Below, piece by piece: positions 13,304 to 22,558 of a stretch of DNA of 22,588 nucleotides (within the stretch, counting starts at the first letter, position 1; each line of letters begins with the position of its first letter). Source of the DNA: an uncultured Steroidobacter sp. (GTDB lineage: Bacteria > Pseudomonadota > Gammaproteobacteria > Steroidobacterales > Steroidobacteraceae). The position numbers and the translations under genes were made by a program. The stretch is from positions 1-22,588 of the forward strand of contig CAMLEO010000094.1 in NCBI GenBank assembly GCA_946478975.1, in the 5' to 3' direction. The notes beneath the pieces were generated by a model that saw nothing but the letters and a program-made list of their open reading frames with translations, did no database searches and was not told the DNA's origin.

Positions 13304-14363
13304 AGACCGCGCCGCCGCCTGGCTCGCGAAGCGCGACAGCGGGCGTTGGTCTGAGGACGACGAGCGCGAATTGCAATCCTGGCTGGATGGCGCCACCGCG
13401 CACATGGTCGCATTCATCCGCCTCGAAGCGGTATGGGGCGAGGCGCGGCGTCTGAAAGCTCTGGGCGCCGGCATGCAGCCAGGCATCGTGCCGCCGCCGA
13501 ATAGCTGGCACCCGTCTCCCTTTCTCGATCGGCATGAAGGCAGTGGGACGGTGCATCGCTCGGACGAAGCGCCGCCACGTAGAAGCTGGTCAACACGCGC
13601 TCTGGCTGCTGGACTCGTCCTCGCAGTCGCAGCGGCTTTGACCTGGTATCTTGCAACTTCGGGTTTCTACTACCGCACCCCCGTGGGCGGTCTGGCATCC
13701 ATACCGATGTCGGACGGATCCAAGGTCATGCTCAACACCGACAGCGCGATCCGTCTCGCTGTAACCGACCAGGTTCGAGGCGTGGAGCTCGAACGCGGCG
13801 AGGCTTTTTTCGAGGTTGCCCGGGATCCGCGTCGGCCGTTTGTCGTAACAGTCGGCAACAAGCGAGTTATCGCGGTGGGCACCAAATTTTCCGTCCGACG
13901 GACGGGAGACGAGGTGCAGGTATTGGTGACGGAGGGCAAGGTCCGGCTCGAAGATGACTCGCTGACGGCGGCATCGCGGAAGACGGCCGGTTCGCCGGAA
14001 CCTGCAACGCTGCTGGTCGCGGGAGCGGTGGCGAATGCTGGAGAATCAGGCGTCCTCGTCCGCAATTTGCCGTTGCTGGAGGTTGACGACCATCTGACCT
14101 GGCGATCCGGCTACCTCACGTTCCGCGAGACGCCGCTCACTGCAGTGATCGCCGAATTCAATCGCTACAACGAGCGACAGATTGTGATCGAAGATCCGGT
14201 GGTCGCCGGGATCCGCATCAGCGGGAAGTTTCGACCCAATGGCTTCGAGGCATTCGTACGGCTTCTCGAACATGGGTTTCCGATCCATGCACAGTACAGC
14301 GACGGCCGGATCATACTCAACGATGCCCACGATGCCGGAGGTGGTGAAGCCACGTTGGAGTAG
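13281..14363 (+). CDS. FecR-family anti-sigma factor
   Basis: A 360-residue inner-membrane sigma regulator. Residues ~8-50 are the cytoplasmic FecR N-terminal (DUF4880) domain that holds the sigma factor (AAAWLAKRDSGRWSEDDE ... LQSWL, with a conserved Trp pattern). One membrane helix lies at ~106-125 (ALAAGLVLAVAAALTWYLA). The periplasmic FecR domain spans ~132-225 (IPMSDGSKVMLNTDS, then ELERGEAFFEV and VGTKFSV). Residues ~272-346 form an STN-like C-terminal domain (GYLTFRETPLTAVIAEFNRY), which resembles the receptor's signalling domain. I prefer the ATG at 13281; an ATG at 13248 in the same frame would add 11 residues. It overlaps the sigma gene and is followed after 93 bases by the receptor. 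Confidence 0.88.
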   Translation: METSSQIEDRAAAWLAKRDSGRWSEDDERELQSWLDGATAHMVAFIRLEAVWGEARRLKALGAGMQPGIVPPPNSWHPSPFLDRHEGSGTVHRSDEAPPRRSWSTRALAAGLVLAVAAALTWYLATSGFYYRTPVGGLASIPMSDGSKVMLNTDSAIRLAVTDQVRGVELERGEAFFEVARDPRRPFVVTVGNKRVIAVGTKFSVRRTGDEVQVLVTEGKVRLEDDSLTAASRKTAGSPEPATLLVAGAVANAGESGVLVRNLPLLEVDDHLTWRSGYLTFRETPLTAVIAEFNRYNERQIVIEDPVVAGIRISGKFRPNGFEAFVRLLEHGFPIHAQYSDGRIILNDAHDAGGGEATLE

Positions 14364-14456
14364 CTTTCGACATTCCGCGAATACGTGATCTTCCGCGCTC
14401 GTTCGTCCCGGTTGTTACACGGCCAGCTGGAATAGAGCCGTTTACAGGGAGAGCCC

Positions 14457-17400
14457 ATGTTCAGGACGGTCACGATCAAATCCGCACTCATTGCATTTGT
14501 AGGTTTGCTTGCGTGGTCCGCGCACGCGATGGCCGACCCGCCAAGACAAATCACAGTACCGGCTGGCGGCCTCGTTCAGGCGCTCGAATCTCTCGCGAAT
14601 CAGGTCGACGTCGACCTGGTCTATCAGGCTGACCAGCTCGAAGGGTTGCGCACCTCGGGCCTGAGCGGCGCCTTCACTCCACAACAAGCAGTCATCGAAC
14701 TGCTCAAAGGGACGTCGCTCACCGTTCATGAAGACATCACGGGCGCGTTGCTCATCACGCCAGCTGCCGCTCCGGGAGTCACGGCGGAGGGCGCCGATCC
14801 ATCCGATCATGGTCAAGACATGAATTTGATCGTTGTCACGGGCTCTCGTATCGGTCGGCCCAACATGACTTCCGCCGGGCCGATCAGCACCGTCACATCG
14901 GAGGAGATTCTCCAGCAGGCGCCGGTCAACGTCGAGGAAATCATCAACCGTTTGCCGCAGGCGGCACCCGACAGCCAGCAGAACTACCAGGATTCCGATG
15001 GCAGGCAGCGTCTGAAGCTGAGAAATCTCGGCTTCGAGCGCACCCTGGTGCTCGTCGACGGGCTGCGCCTCGGAACCCAGAACGGGCAGGACACCAGCAT
15101 CATTCCGGTTGCGCTCATCGAGCGAGTCGACGTACTTACCGGCGGCGCTTCCTCCGTATACGGATCCGACGCCGTCGCCGGCGTGATCAATTTCGTTCTG
15201 AAGAAAGATTTCAAAGGCGTTCGTCTCGACGCCAACTATGATTTCTACCAGCACGACAACAAACGGAACTTCGTGACCGACGCGGCTGCCGCCTCGGGCT
15301 TCCCCTCTCGTACGGGCAACACAACCGATGGCGGCCGGACCGATATCACGCTGACGGCAGGAACCGGATTGTTTGACGACCGCCTGAACGCGTCGGCCTT
15401 TTTGAACTACCGGCAGGCGGAGCTCGTACCCTACGGCGCACGTTCGACGTCGGCGTGTTATATCCCCGCCGTTGGCGCAAACAATACGCTCAGCTGCCAG
15501 CTTTCGACGTACTCCGCCAGCGGATACATTTCGCCCCGCAGCGGAGCAAACAACGGTGCGGCGTACGTCAACAATCCAAACGGCGATCGCAGTTTCGTGC
15601 CCTATGGCGCGGGGGCTGGAAATGCCGCCAATCCTTACGACGGCTATTCGTACCAGCGCGAGTTTGAACGATGGACGGCGGGCGGCTTCGCCAGCTTTGA
15701 AATAACGCCAGCTGCCGAGGTCTATGCGAACACGATGTGGTCGGAAGACACATCCTATAATCGTTTCCCGACGCGCGTCTTCAGTTACACGGCGTACGGC
15801 TCCACGCCGTACCAGGTCAATTGCAACAATCCTTTCCTTTCGGCATCTCAGGCGTCGACTCTATGCGGCGCACAGGCTGGAACTTCGACTCTGGTTCCGC
15901 TCGACGTCCGCTATCGGTTCAACTCGCTGCCTTATTCCCTCGACGAATACGTCAACAAGGGAATTCGCACCAACGCAGGAGTTCGCGGCCGGTTTGGCGA
16001 AGCCGCGGCATGGAACTACGATGTCAGCGCCGTGTACGCCCGCAACAGGCAGGATCAGACGGCCGCCGATTTCCCCGACTTCGACAAGGTGAACAACTCA
16101 CTGAACGTCGTGAGCGTCGCCGGCGTGCCCAAGTGCGCGTCGGCAGTCTCAGGTGCCGACGTCGCGTGCGTTCCCTTCGATGCCTTTCATGCCAACAACA
16201 ACGATGCGGGTCTCGTCGACTATCTCTCCACGGCTGAAAGCGGCACGACCACGGGAGTTGGCACGCTCAAGGATCTGGTCGCATCACTGTCGGGCGACCT
16301 CGGCCGCTACGGCGTCACTTCGCCGCTGGCGAAACAGGGCGTCGCCGTTGCATTCGGCCTCGAATACCGTCGGGAAGCTTTCGACTCCCACGCCGACGCC
16401 ATCTACCGGGAGCAGAATGGCGGCGAAGACTTTTCGATTTCTCAAAGCGTGAATGAAGCGAATTTCGAAGTGCAGGCGCCCCTCATCGAGGAGCACCGCT
16501 GGGCGCACCTGGTGCAGCTCAACGGCGGCTACCGCATCTCGAAATACACCAACAATCCCGACCGGTTCTCGACGTACAAGGCGGAGGCGTTGTGGGCGCC
16601 GGTCGAGGACTTCACATTCCGCGGCTCTTATAACAAAGCGCAGCGCGCCCCGACCGTCATCGAAGTACGGCAGGCGAGCGGCGTCTCCTACGACACCCGT
16701 GCCCTGGAAGACCCTTGCGCGCCGGGTGCGGATGGCATTCCGGACGCGTCGATCGAGGTCTGTCGCGCCACCGGACTTCCCGACAACCTCTATGGCAGCC
16801 CGACGTTGAACTGCCCGGACGGAAATTGCACCGTCAAAATCGGCGGATTCACTGCCGATCCGGAGACCGCATATACAAAGACCTTGGGGATCGTCATGCG
16901 GCCTCGGTTCCTTCGCGATCTTGCGCTGTCCGCGGACTGGTTCGACATCAGGATCGACAATTCGCTCGGCTACAACGACGCCGATTACTTTCGTAATGGC
17001 TGCGTAGATTCCGGAGGAAATCCATTCTTCTGTTCGGGGATTGTCCGCAACCCGGGAACGGGAACAATCTTTAGTACGCCTTCGAGCAACCCGGCGACCG
17101 GGTTCTATCGCGCCGGCACCACCAACTACTATAAGTCGGCCACTCGTGGCTGGGACTTCCAAGGCCAATACGTCTTCGCTTTTGCCAACGGCGGGCGGCT
17201 CGATTCGAGTTTCAATGGCACGCGCACCACCAATGCAGGGGGCCAGGATTCCCCGCTGCTGCCGAACCGCAACTGCGCCGGCTACTACGGTAACGGGTGC
17301 GGCCAGCTGGTCCCCAAGTGGATGCATAGTCTCAGAACGACTTATACGACTCCGAACAAGCTGCTGAGCGCTTCTATCAACTGGCGGCACATCGGATCGC

Positions 17401-17684
17401 TGACCAATGCAGACAATTCGGGTGACCCCGCGATTGGCGGCACTCCTGACCGCGCGCGGACCTCATATTTCCGCTTCGACGCTGCCGACTATTTCGATCT
17501 TTCCTTGGGAACCAACGTCTGGGAGCGGGTCGATTTGCGTTTGGTCGTCACCAACGTCCTGGACAAGTCTGCGCCGATCATGCCGGACTCGAGAGACATC
17601 AGCCTCACCTATAACAACTCGGTTCCGCAGCGTTACGATTCGCTCGGCCGGGCGATTTCATTGGGCGTATCTGCCAGGTTCTGA
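14457..17684 (+). CDS. TonB-dependent receptor with STN signalling domain
   Basis: A 1075-residue outer-membrane receptor. Residues 1-26 are a signal peptide (FVGLLAWSAHAMA). Residues ~31-101 are the STN domain used to signal to a FecR partner. A TonB-box-like stretch MNLIVVTGSRI lies at 122-132, followed by the plug (~135-250, with DGLRLG and ERVDVLTGGASSVYGSDAVA). The rest is a 22-strand-type beta-barrel with many aromatic/Gly strands, ending in the terminal Phe (GVSARF) needed for barrel insertion. GGGAG at 14447-14451 precedes the ATG. The type resembles the large oligosaccharide-linked receptors of Xanthomonadales and Caulobacter rather than siderophore receptors. With a secreted glycan-active protein as next gene, an oligosaccharide ligand is the best inference. 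Several Cys pairs in barrel loops (for example CAPGADGIPDASIEVC) may form disulfides. Confidence 0.92.
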   Translation: MFRTVTIKSALIAFVGLLAWSAHAMADPPRQITVPAGGLVQALESLANQVDVDLVYQADQLEGLRTSGLSGAFTPQQAVIELLKGTSLTVHEDITGALLITPAAAPGVTAEGADPSDHGQDMNLIVVTGSRIGRPNMTSAGPISTVTSEEILQQAPVNVEEIINRLPQAAPDSQQNYQDSDGRQRLKLRNLGFERTLVLVDGLRLGTQNGQDTSIIPVALIERVDVLTGGASSVYGSDAVAGVINFVLKKDFKGVRLDANYDFYQHDNKRNFVTDAAAASGFPSRTGNTTDGGRTDITLTAGTGLFDDRLNASAFLNYRQAELVPYGARSTSACYIPAVGANNTLSCQLSTYSASGYISPRSGANNGAAYVNNPNGDRSFVPYGAGAGNAANPYDGYSYQREFERWTAGGFASFEITPAAEVYANTMWSEDTSYNRFPTRVFSYTAYGSTPYQVNCNNPFLSASQASTLCGAQAGTSTLVPLDVRYRFNSLPYSLDEYVNKGIRTNAGVRGRFGEAAAWNYDVSAVYARNRQDQTAADFPDFDKVNNSLNVVSVAGVPKCASAVSGADVACVPFDAFHANNNDAGLVDYLSTAESGTTTGVGTLKDLVASLSGDLGRYGVTSPLAKQGVAVAFGLEYRREAFDSHADAIYREQNGGEDFSISQSVNEANFEVQAPLIEEHRWAHLVQLNGGYRISKYTNNPDRFSTYKAEALWAPVEDFTFRGSYNKAQRAPTVIEVRQASGVSYDTRALEDPCAPGADGIPDASIEVCRATGLPDNLYGSPTLNCPDGNCTVKIGGFTADPETAYTKTLGIVMRPRFLRDLALSADWFDIRIDNSLGYNDADYFRNGCVDSGGNPFFCSGIVRNPGTGTIFSTPSSNPATGFYRAGTTNYYKSATRGWDFQGQYVFAFANGGRLDSSFNGTRTTNAGGQDSPLLPNRNCAGYYGNGCGQLVPKWMHSLRTTYTTPNKLLSASINWRHIGSLTNADNSGDPAIGGTPDRARTSYFRFDAADYFDLSLGTNVWERVDLRLVVTNVLDKSAPIMPDSRDISLTYNNSVPQRYDSLGRAISLGVSARF

Positions 17685-17803
17685 ATCGCATCGTTCGCGA
17701 ATGCGTATCATGGAACGCGAAGAATCAGTCATGTCCACGGTGCAATGGTGGCACTGTGGATGCTGCTCGCGTAGAAAGGCCGCAGATTTTTTTTCACGAC
17801 CCG

Positions 17804-20659
17804 ATGATCTACATGGCCAAATCATTTCAGGCGACGACACCTATTGCATCGCTAGCAGCATGGTCCAAATACGTCGGCCGATCGCTGTGTGCAGCGATGG
17901 CGCTTCTCGCAGTCAGCAACAACGTAGCAGCCGTGCCCTCGAATGCCGACCTGGTGGCGCACTGGAGCTATGACCAGCCAGGCGGAACGGTGCTGAATGA
18001 CGATAGCGGGAATGGTCACAATGGTACTTTTTCCGGAACGCCGACCTGGACAGCTGGCATCGTTGGCAATGGCCTGACGCTCAACGAGGCTGACAATGTA
18101 ACGCTGGGCGATATTGCAGCGATCGGCGGCGTGACCAAGCTGACATTGGCTGCATGGATGAAGCGTTCGGTGGCCGGAGGCATGGTGCTGGTTGGTAAGC
18201 AAACCACCAACCATGATGTAGCTATCGAGGCGTGGGAGGACGGCAATCTGTACTTCCAGCTCAGCAATGGCTCGGACACATACGGGTACCTCCCGCTCAG
18301 CGACACTGCCTGGCACCACGTGGCTCTGGTGTATGACGGTACGCTCAACGGTAACGCGAACCGGCTGAAAGCATACGTCGATGGCGTGCAGAGGACTTTG
18401 AGTTTCAATGGCACGGTTCCGGACACCACGACCGTCAATACGTCTGCGTTCAATATTGGAGAGATACAGGGGTCTTACTCGAATGGTCAGGTCGATGACA
18501 CCTGGCTGTACGCCCGCGCCCTGACTGCGGCTGAAGTCAATGAACTCAGGTTGAGTGGATCCGACGGCGAGGCGCCGAGCGTGCCGGATCGGTTCAGTGC
18601 AACCGCCGTCTCTCATAACCAGATCGATTTGTCCTGGGCAGCGTCCGCCGACAACGTTGCTGTTGCTGGTTACCGCATCTTTCGCAATGGCCTGGTGCGC
18701 ACGACAACCAGCGCAACGACTTTCCAAGATACCGGGCTCACCCCGAGCACCACATACACGTATACGGTTCGGGCTTACGATGTCGCTGGCAACCAGAGTG
18801 CCGACAGCTCATCCAGCTCGGCGACCACGTTTTTGTCACCTGCGGCGCCGACCGCAGCGATTACGGCTACTCCGAGTGCTGTGGCGGGCGGAGGATCTTC
18901 AACGCTCAGTTGGACCAGCGCGAATGCGACCAGCTGCAACGCTTCTGGCAGCTGGAGCGGTGCCAAGGCAACGAGCGGCTCAGAGCTCAGGACTGGCATC
19001 ACGACCAACTCCACTTACATCCTGACTTGCACCGGACCCGGCGGCCAGACGGTAGCTTCCGCCGCAGTGACGGTGTTGGACTCGGACACTGTGAGTCCGA
19101 ATGTGAGCATTACGAGCCCGGCGGCGGGTGCGACGGTATCGGGCAATGTGGTCTTGAGCGCCATTGCCAGCGATAACATCGGTGTCGCAGGCGTGAGGTT
19201 TTATGCCAATGGTGCGCTGATAGGCGGCGAAGACGTCGCGGCGCCTTATAACGCGACATGGAATTCGACGAGTGCTGCAAACGGTATCGTGCAGCTGACG
19301 GCGGTGGCGCGAGACGCCGCCGGCAACACGAATACGGCGGGAGTCAATGTGACGGTTGACAACGTCCGGACCCGACGCTACGTAACCGGTGTCTCCTCGA
19401 ACGGTCGCTACTTCGTAGACCAGGCGGGCGATCCAATTCTGATCAAGGCCGACTCGCCCTGGTCGATGTTTTGCAATCTGTCGACGGCTGACGTCGAGCG
19501 GTGGGCGGCAAGCCGCGAAAGCCTCGGCTTCAACACGGCGATCGTAGCTCTGATCGGCCATCCGACCAACGGCTGCCCGGCTGCGAGCGGCGCGACCTAT
19601 GACGGCGTTGTGCCGTTCAACGGAGGGAATGTTACTTCCTGGAACGAGGCGTACTGGACTCGGATCGACAGCTACATGACCATCCTGATGAATCATGGCA
19701 TCACGGTCATTTTGTACCCGATGGATGGTTGGAACACGCTGCCGAACGGCGTATTCGCCGGTCAGTCCAACGCCAACGTCTACACGTACGGTCAGATGGT
19801 GGCGACGAGGTATGCCGGCTATCCGAACATCATCTGGAACGTCGGCGGCGACTACAACGGTTACGACAACACCATCAATGGACAATTCCAGAACCTGCTG
19901 AATGGCATCCGTTCCACCGGCGACACGCGGTTGTTCAGCACTCAGTTGGCTAACGAGACAGTGACTACCGACGTCGCCTTCTACCAGCCGCTGGCCGCGT
20001 GGAACTTCGTCTACACCTACACCACGACCTACCAGAAGGTGCTGCGAGCTTACAATCGGGCACCCGGAGCTCGCGACCCTCGTCCGGCGCTTCTCAGCGA
20101 GAGCAACTACGAAGGTGAGGACTGGTACGGCAGTCTGCCCACGACGGACGAAACGCTTCGCCGCCAGCAACTCTGGGCGCTGACGAGTGGCAGCCCCGGT
20201 GAGATTCTCGGCACGCAGGATTGGCAGTTCCTGGGTGGCTGGCAAAGCCGTTTGGAGACAACCTGGATTTTGCAGGCGAAGAAAAATCGCGATCTGTTCT
20301 CATCGCTCAACTGGCACGCGTTGGTCCCGGATGAAGCCTCGCCGCTCGTGATTGCCGGCCGCGGTACGAAGATAACAACCGATCTGAACCTCGACGTGCG
20401 CGCTAACGATTATGTGACGGCGGCCCAGACGCCGGACAGGTCGCAAGCCGTGATCTACGTACCGACCAACACGGACAACACAGACGCTCGCACGATTACG
20501 CTCGATCTGAGGCTTCTGCTGCCTGGATACACTGCTGCTTGGGTGGATCCGACCAACGCTACGGTGTCGCAGCCGGCGATCATCGACAGCTCCGGTCGGG
20601 TGACGACGCCTGGTTTACACACCGACGGTACGCGCGACTGGTTGCTCGTCATTCGTTGA
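17804..20659 (+). CDS. Secreted multidomain glycan-active protein: LamG + FN3 + Ig-like + DUF4038 (GH140-like)
   Basis: A 951-residue exported enzyme candidate. A long signal peptide has its hydrophobic core at ~26-43. Residues ~46-251 are a LamG/concanavalin-like domain (LVAHWSYDQPGGTVLNDDSG ... AWHHVALVYDG), ~257-344 a fibronectin type III domain, ~348-426 a beta-sandwich with one Cys pair, and ~430-520 an Ig-like domain (SPNVSITSPAAGATVSGNV). Residues ~530-860 match DUF4038, the apiosidase-like (GH140) TIM-barrel: YFVDQAGDPILIKADSPWS, NIIWNVGGDYNG (D683 a candidate acid/base) and LLSESNYEGEDW (E766 or E770 a candidate nucleophile). The C-terminal ~100 residues resemble the small beta domain that follows DUF4038, starting after LVPDEASPL. 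The start is uncertain: ATGs at 17804 and 17813 and a GTG at 17756 all lack a good ribosome-binding site. It follows the receptor by 119 bases. Substrate is inferred, not shown. Confidence 0.85.
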   Translation: MIYMAKSFQATTPIASLAAWSKYVGRSLCAAMALLAVSNNVAAVPSNADLVAHWSYDQPGGTVLNDDSGNGHNGTFSGTPTWTAGIVGNGLTLNEADNVTLGDIAAIGGVTKLTLAAWMKRSVAGGMVLVGKQTTNHDVAIEAWEDGNLYFQLSNGSDTYGYLPLSDTAWHHVALVYDGTLNGNANRLKAYVDGVQRTLSFNGTVPDTTTVNTSAFNIGEIQGSYSNGQVDDTWLYARALTAAEVNELRLSGSDGEAPSVPDRFSATAVSHNQIDLSWAASADNVAVAGYRIFRNGLVRTTTSATTFQDTGLTPSTTYTYTVRAYDVAGNQSADSSSSSATTFLSPAAPTAAITATPSAVAGGGSSTLSWTSANATSCNASGSWSGAKATSGSELRTGITTNSTYILTCTGPGGQTVASAAVTVLDSDTVSPNVSITSPAAGATVSGNVVLSAIASDNIGVAGVRFYANGALIGGEDVAAPYNATWNSTSAANGIVQLTAVARDAAGNTNTAGVNVTVDNVRTRRYVTGVSSNGRYFVDQAGDPILIKADSPWSMFCNLSTADVERWAASRESLGFNTAIVALIGHPTNGCPAASGATYDGVVPFNGGNVTSWNEAYWTRIDSYMTILMNHGITVILYPMDGWNTLPNGVFAGQSNANVYTYGQMVATRYAGYPNIIWNVGGDYNGYDNTINGQFQNLLNGIRSTGDTRLFSTQLANETVTTDVAFYQPLAAWNFVYTYTTTYQKVLRAYNRAPGARDPRPALLSESNYEGEDWYGSLPTTDETLRRQQLWALTSGSPGEILGTQDWQFLGGWQSRLETTWILQAKKNRDLFSSLNWHALVPDEASPLVIAGRGTKITTDLNLDVRANDYVTAAQTPDRSQAVIYVPTNTDNTDARTITLDLRLLLPGYTAAWVDPTNATVSQPAIIDSSGRVTTPGLHTDGTRDWLLVIR

Positions 20660-20675
20660 CTGATCGGCCTCTACA

Positions 20676-20702
20676 ACGAGCGATACGAGCGATACGAGCG
20701 AT
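20676..20702. repeat. Three perfect tandem copies of a 9-bp unit
   Basis: ACGAGCGAT occurs three times head to tail (20676-20684, 20685-20693, 20694-20702) in the 49-base gap between the DUF4038 gene and the threonine aldolase gene, ending six bases before the aldolase ATG. It occupies the place where a ribosome-binding site should be, and none with a purine-rich core is visible. Unit-number changes by slippage would alter this leader. Confidence 0.8.
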
Positions 20703-20708
20703 TCCAGA

Positions 20709-21767
20709 ATGTCCCAGATCATCGACGCCAGAAGCGATACCGTCACGCGCCCGACTGCGGCGATGCTCGAAGCAATGTTGGCCGCCGACGTCGGCGACGA
20801 CGTGTATGGGGAGGATGAGACCGTCAACGCGCTCCAGCGGACGGCGGCGGATCTCTTCGGGATGGAAGATGCGGTGTTCTGCCCGTCTGGAACCATGACC
20901 AACCAGATCGGCATACGACTTCACACGCGCCCGGGCGATGAGGTCGTCTGCGACGAGCTTTCGCACGTGTACCTGTACGAAGTCGGCGGCATCGCCGCCA
21001 ACAGCGGCGCATCGGTCCGCTTGCTGAAGGGCGATCGAGGTCGATTCACGGCGGAGCAAGTCAGAGCCGCGATCAATCCTCGGAGCGATGTGCACTCCGC
21101 CTGGTCGCGACTCGTGGTCATCGAGAATACGGTGAACAAGGGGGGAGGAGCCTGCTGGGATCTTGCGGAGGTAGAACGCGTCCGCAGCCTGTGCAATGAG
21201 CATGAGCTGGCGTTGCACCTGGACGGCGCAAGGATCTTCAACGCGATTGTCGCTCGCAGCCAGTCGCCGCGTGATTACGGTCGCCTGTTCGACACGATAT
21301 CCGTATGTCTCTCGAAGGGACTCGGAGCGCCCGCGGGCTCGTTGCTGCTGGGGTCCCGCGAAGCGATGGCGAAGGCGCGGCGGCATCGAAAGATGATGGG
21401 AGGAGGAATGCGGCAGGCGGGCTATCTGGCTGCGGCGGGATTGTTTGCTCTAGAGCACAACGTCAGTCGGCTTCACGATGACCATCGCAGAGCGCAGGCG
21501 CTTGGAAGAGAGTTGCACAGCCTTCCTTACGTATCGAATGTGCTTCCCGTCGAAACAAACATCGTGATCTTCACTCTCGATCGGGGCCTGCGTTCGGATG
21601 AGTTCCTTCGGACGTTGCAAAGCCAGGGCATCAAAGCGGGAACCATGGGCGAGGCGACGATCCGCTTCGTCATGCACCTCGACATCGGCGACGCTCAACT
21701 GAGCGTGCTCATCGACAAGCTGCGTCAGATTACAAAGTCATTTCCGGCACCGATGACGACGCGGTGA
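20709..21767 (+). CDS. ltaE: Low-specificity L-threonine aldolase (PLP enzyme)
   Basis: A 352-residue fold-type I PLP enzyme that cleaves L-threonine or L-allo-threonine to glycine and acetaldehyde. Family landmarks are the N-terminal DARSDTVTRPTAAM, GDDVYGEDETVN at 29-40, the phosphate-binding SGTMTNQ at 60-66, H86 in ELSHVYLYE (ring stacking), D172 and R175 in LHLDGARIFNA (pyridine nitrogen and carboxylate contacts), and the Schiff-base lysine K203 in CLSKGLGAPAGS. The length fits the family. It is a cytosolic housekeeping-type enzyme with no clear link to the upstream glycan locus, although only 49 bases separate it from that gene. The start ATG has no clear Shine-Dalgarno because the 9-bp repeats occupy the leader. 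The family call is very secure; the preferred substrate stereoisomer is not determined. Confidence 0.93.
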   Translation: MSQIIDARSDTVTRPTAAMLEAMLAADVGDDVYGEDETVNALQRTAADLFGMEDAVFCPSGTMTNQIGIRLHTRPGDEVVCDELSHVYLYEVGGIAANSGASVRLLKGDRGRFTAEQVRAAINPRSDVHSAWSRLVVIENTVNKGGGACWDLAEVERVRSLCNEHELALHLDGARIFNAIVARSQSPRDYGRLFDTISVCLSKGLGAPAGSLLLGSREAMAKARRHRKMMGGGMRQAGYLAAAGLFALEHNVSRLHDDHRRAQALGRELHSLPYVSNVLPVETNIVIFTLDRGLRSDEFLRTLQSQGIKAGTMGEATIRFVMHLDIGDAQLSVLIDKLRQITKSFPAPMTTR

Positions 21768-21828
21768 GACGGGCCGGCATACAGACGCTCGAGGAAACGC
21801 AACAGGTTGCCTCGTCCGTTGCGCCTGT

Positions 21829-21848
21829 TTAACGCCGCTTAACACCGC
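21829..21848. repeat. Tandem 10-bp direct repeat in AraC-gene leader
   Basis: TTAACGCCGC (21829-21838) and TTAACACCGC (21839-21848) are adjacent and differ at one base. Direct repeats one helical turn apart suit a regulator bound on one face of the DNA, and AraC proteins often bind such sites. A short dyad TCACT/AGTGA (21855-21859, 21867-21871) follows. The 176-base spacer from 21768 to 21943 holds no gene I can support. Confidence 0.4.
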
Positions 21849-21943
21849 TTCGCATCACTGAACTTTAGTGACGGGCCTCCAGGTGGGAGAGTAACTCGCA
21901 GGTCAGCGCACCGAACCATCAATCCTCATCGTTGGAGTCACTC

Positions 21944-22558
21944 ATGGATGCTCAAATGCCCACACTCACGCTTGCTGGTATGGTCCCTGCCATCTGTGAT
22001 GCCGAAGCAGGTCCGGACACCGGATTGTCGGCGCGACAGCTTCGAACCGTGATGAACGAGCTGTGCACTGCTGTGAGAAGCGCGCTGGATGATGAGCGCG
22101 TCAGCGCCGAGGACAGTCTTCGGCGTGCGACAGAGATTTTAGGGAAGATCGGCGCCACGGAAGCTGCACCCGCGGAGCAGGTCAGGGGCGGATTGTCTCC
22201 GTGGCAGATCCGCAAAGTCGCGAGCTTCGTCGAAGCGAACCTGGAACGTGCCATCAGAAACGATGAGATCGCCAGCATCGCGCGCTTGAACACCTCGCAC
22301 TTCGGTCGTGCTTTTCGCAATAGCTTTGGCGAGCCGCCGCACGAGTACGTCATTCGGCGCCGGGTGGAGAGGGCGCAAGGGCTCATGTTGTCGACCAATG
22401 CACCGCTGAGCGAGATTGCACTCGATTGCGGGCTGGCCGATCAATCGCATTTGACCCGGCTGTTTCGCAGGATGGTGGGGCAAAGCCCGCGAGCCTGGCG
22501 TCGCTCACGGCTGGTCGCGCCGGTGCGGTCGCCGATCGCGCCCCTGATGGTGGTGTAA
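21944..22558 (+). CDS. Short AraC-family transcriptional regulator
   Basis: A 204-residue protein. The C-terminal half (about residues 85-192) is the AraC/XylS DNA-binding domain with both helix-turn-helix motifs: DEIASIARLNTSHFGRAFRN with FGEPPHEYVIRRRVERAQ, then LSEIALDCGLADQSHLTRLF with RRMVGQSPRAWRR. The N-terminal ~85 residues are helical and polar and do not look like the cupin ligand-binding domain of classical AraC, so the effector, if any, is unknown. The ATG at 21944 has GGAG at 21934-21937; a TTG at 21932 in the same frame coincides with that site and is less likely. Only 30 bases of the window follow it, with no gene visible. Confidence 0.88.
   Translation: MDAQMPTLTLAGMVPAICDAEAGPDTGLSARQLRTVMNELCTAVRSALDDERVSAEDSLRRATEILGKIGATEAAPAEQVRGGLSPWQIRKVASFVEANLERAIRNDEIASIARLNTSHFGRAFRNSFGEPPHEYVIRRRVERAQGLMLSTNAPLSEIALDCGLADQSHLTRLFRRMVGQSPRAWRRSRLVAPVRSPIAPLMVV

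Noticed and set aside
16284..17390. Long minus-strand open frame opposite the TonB-dependent receptor
   Set aside because: A shadow of a GC-rich coding strand; no start signal, domain or signal peptide.
17687..17705. Small hairpin after the receptor stop (CGCAT/ATGCG around TCGCGA)
   Set aside because: A five-base stem with no T-run; too weak to call a terminator or operator.
18980..20245. 421-codon minus-strand open frame opposite the DUF4038 gene
   Set aside because: The plus strand encodes recognisable domains throughout this interval; the minus-strand product resembles nothing.
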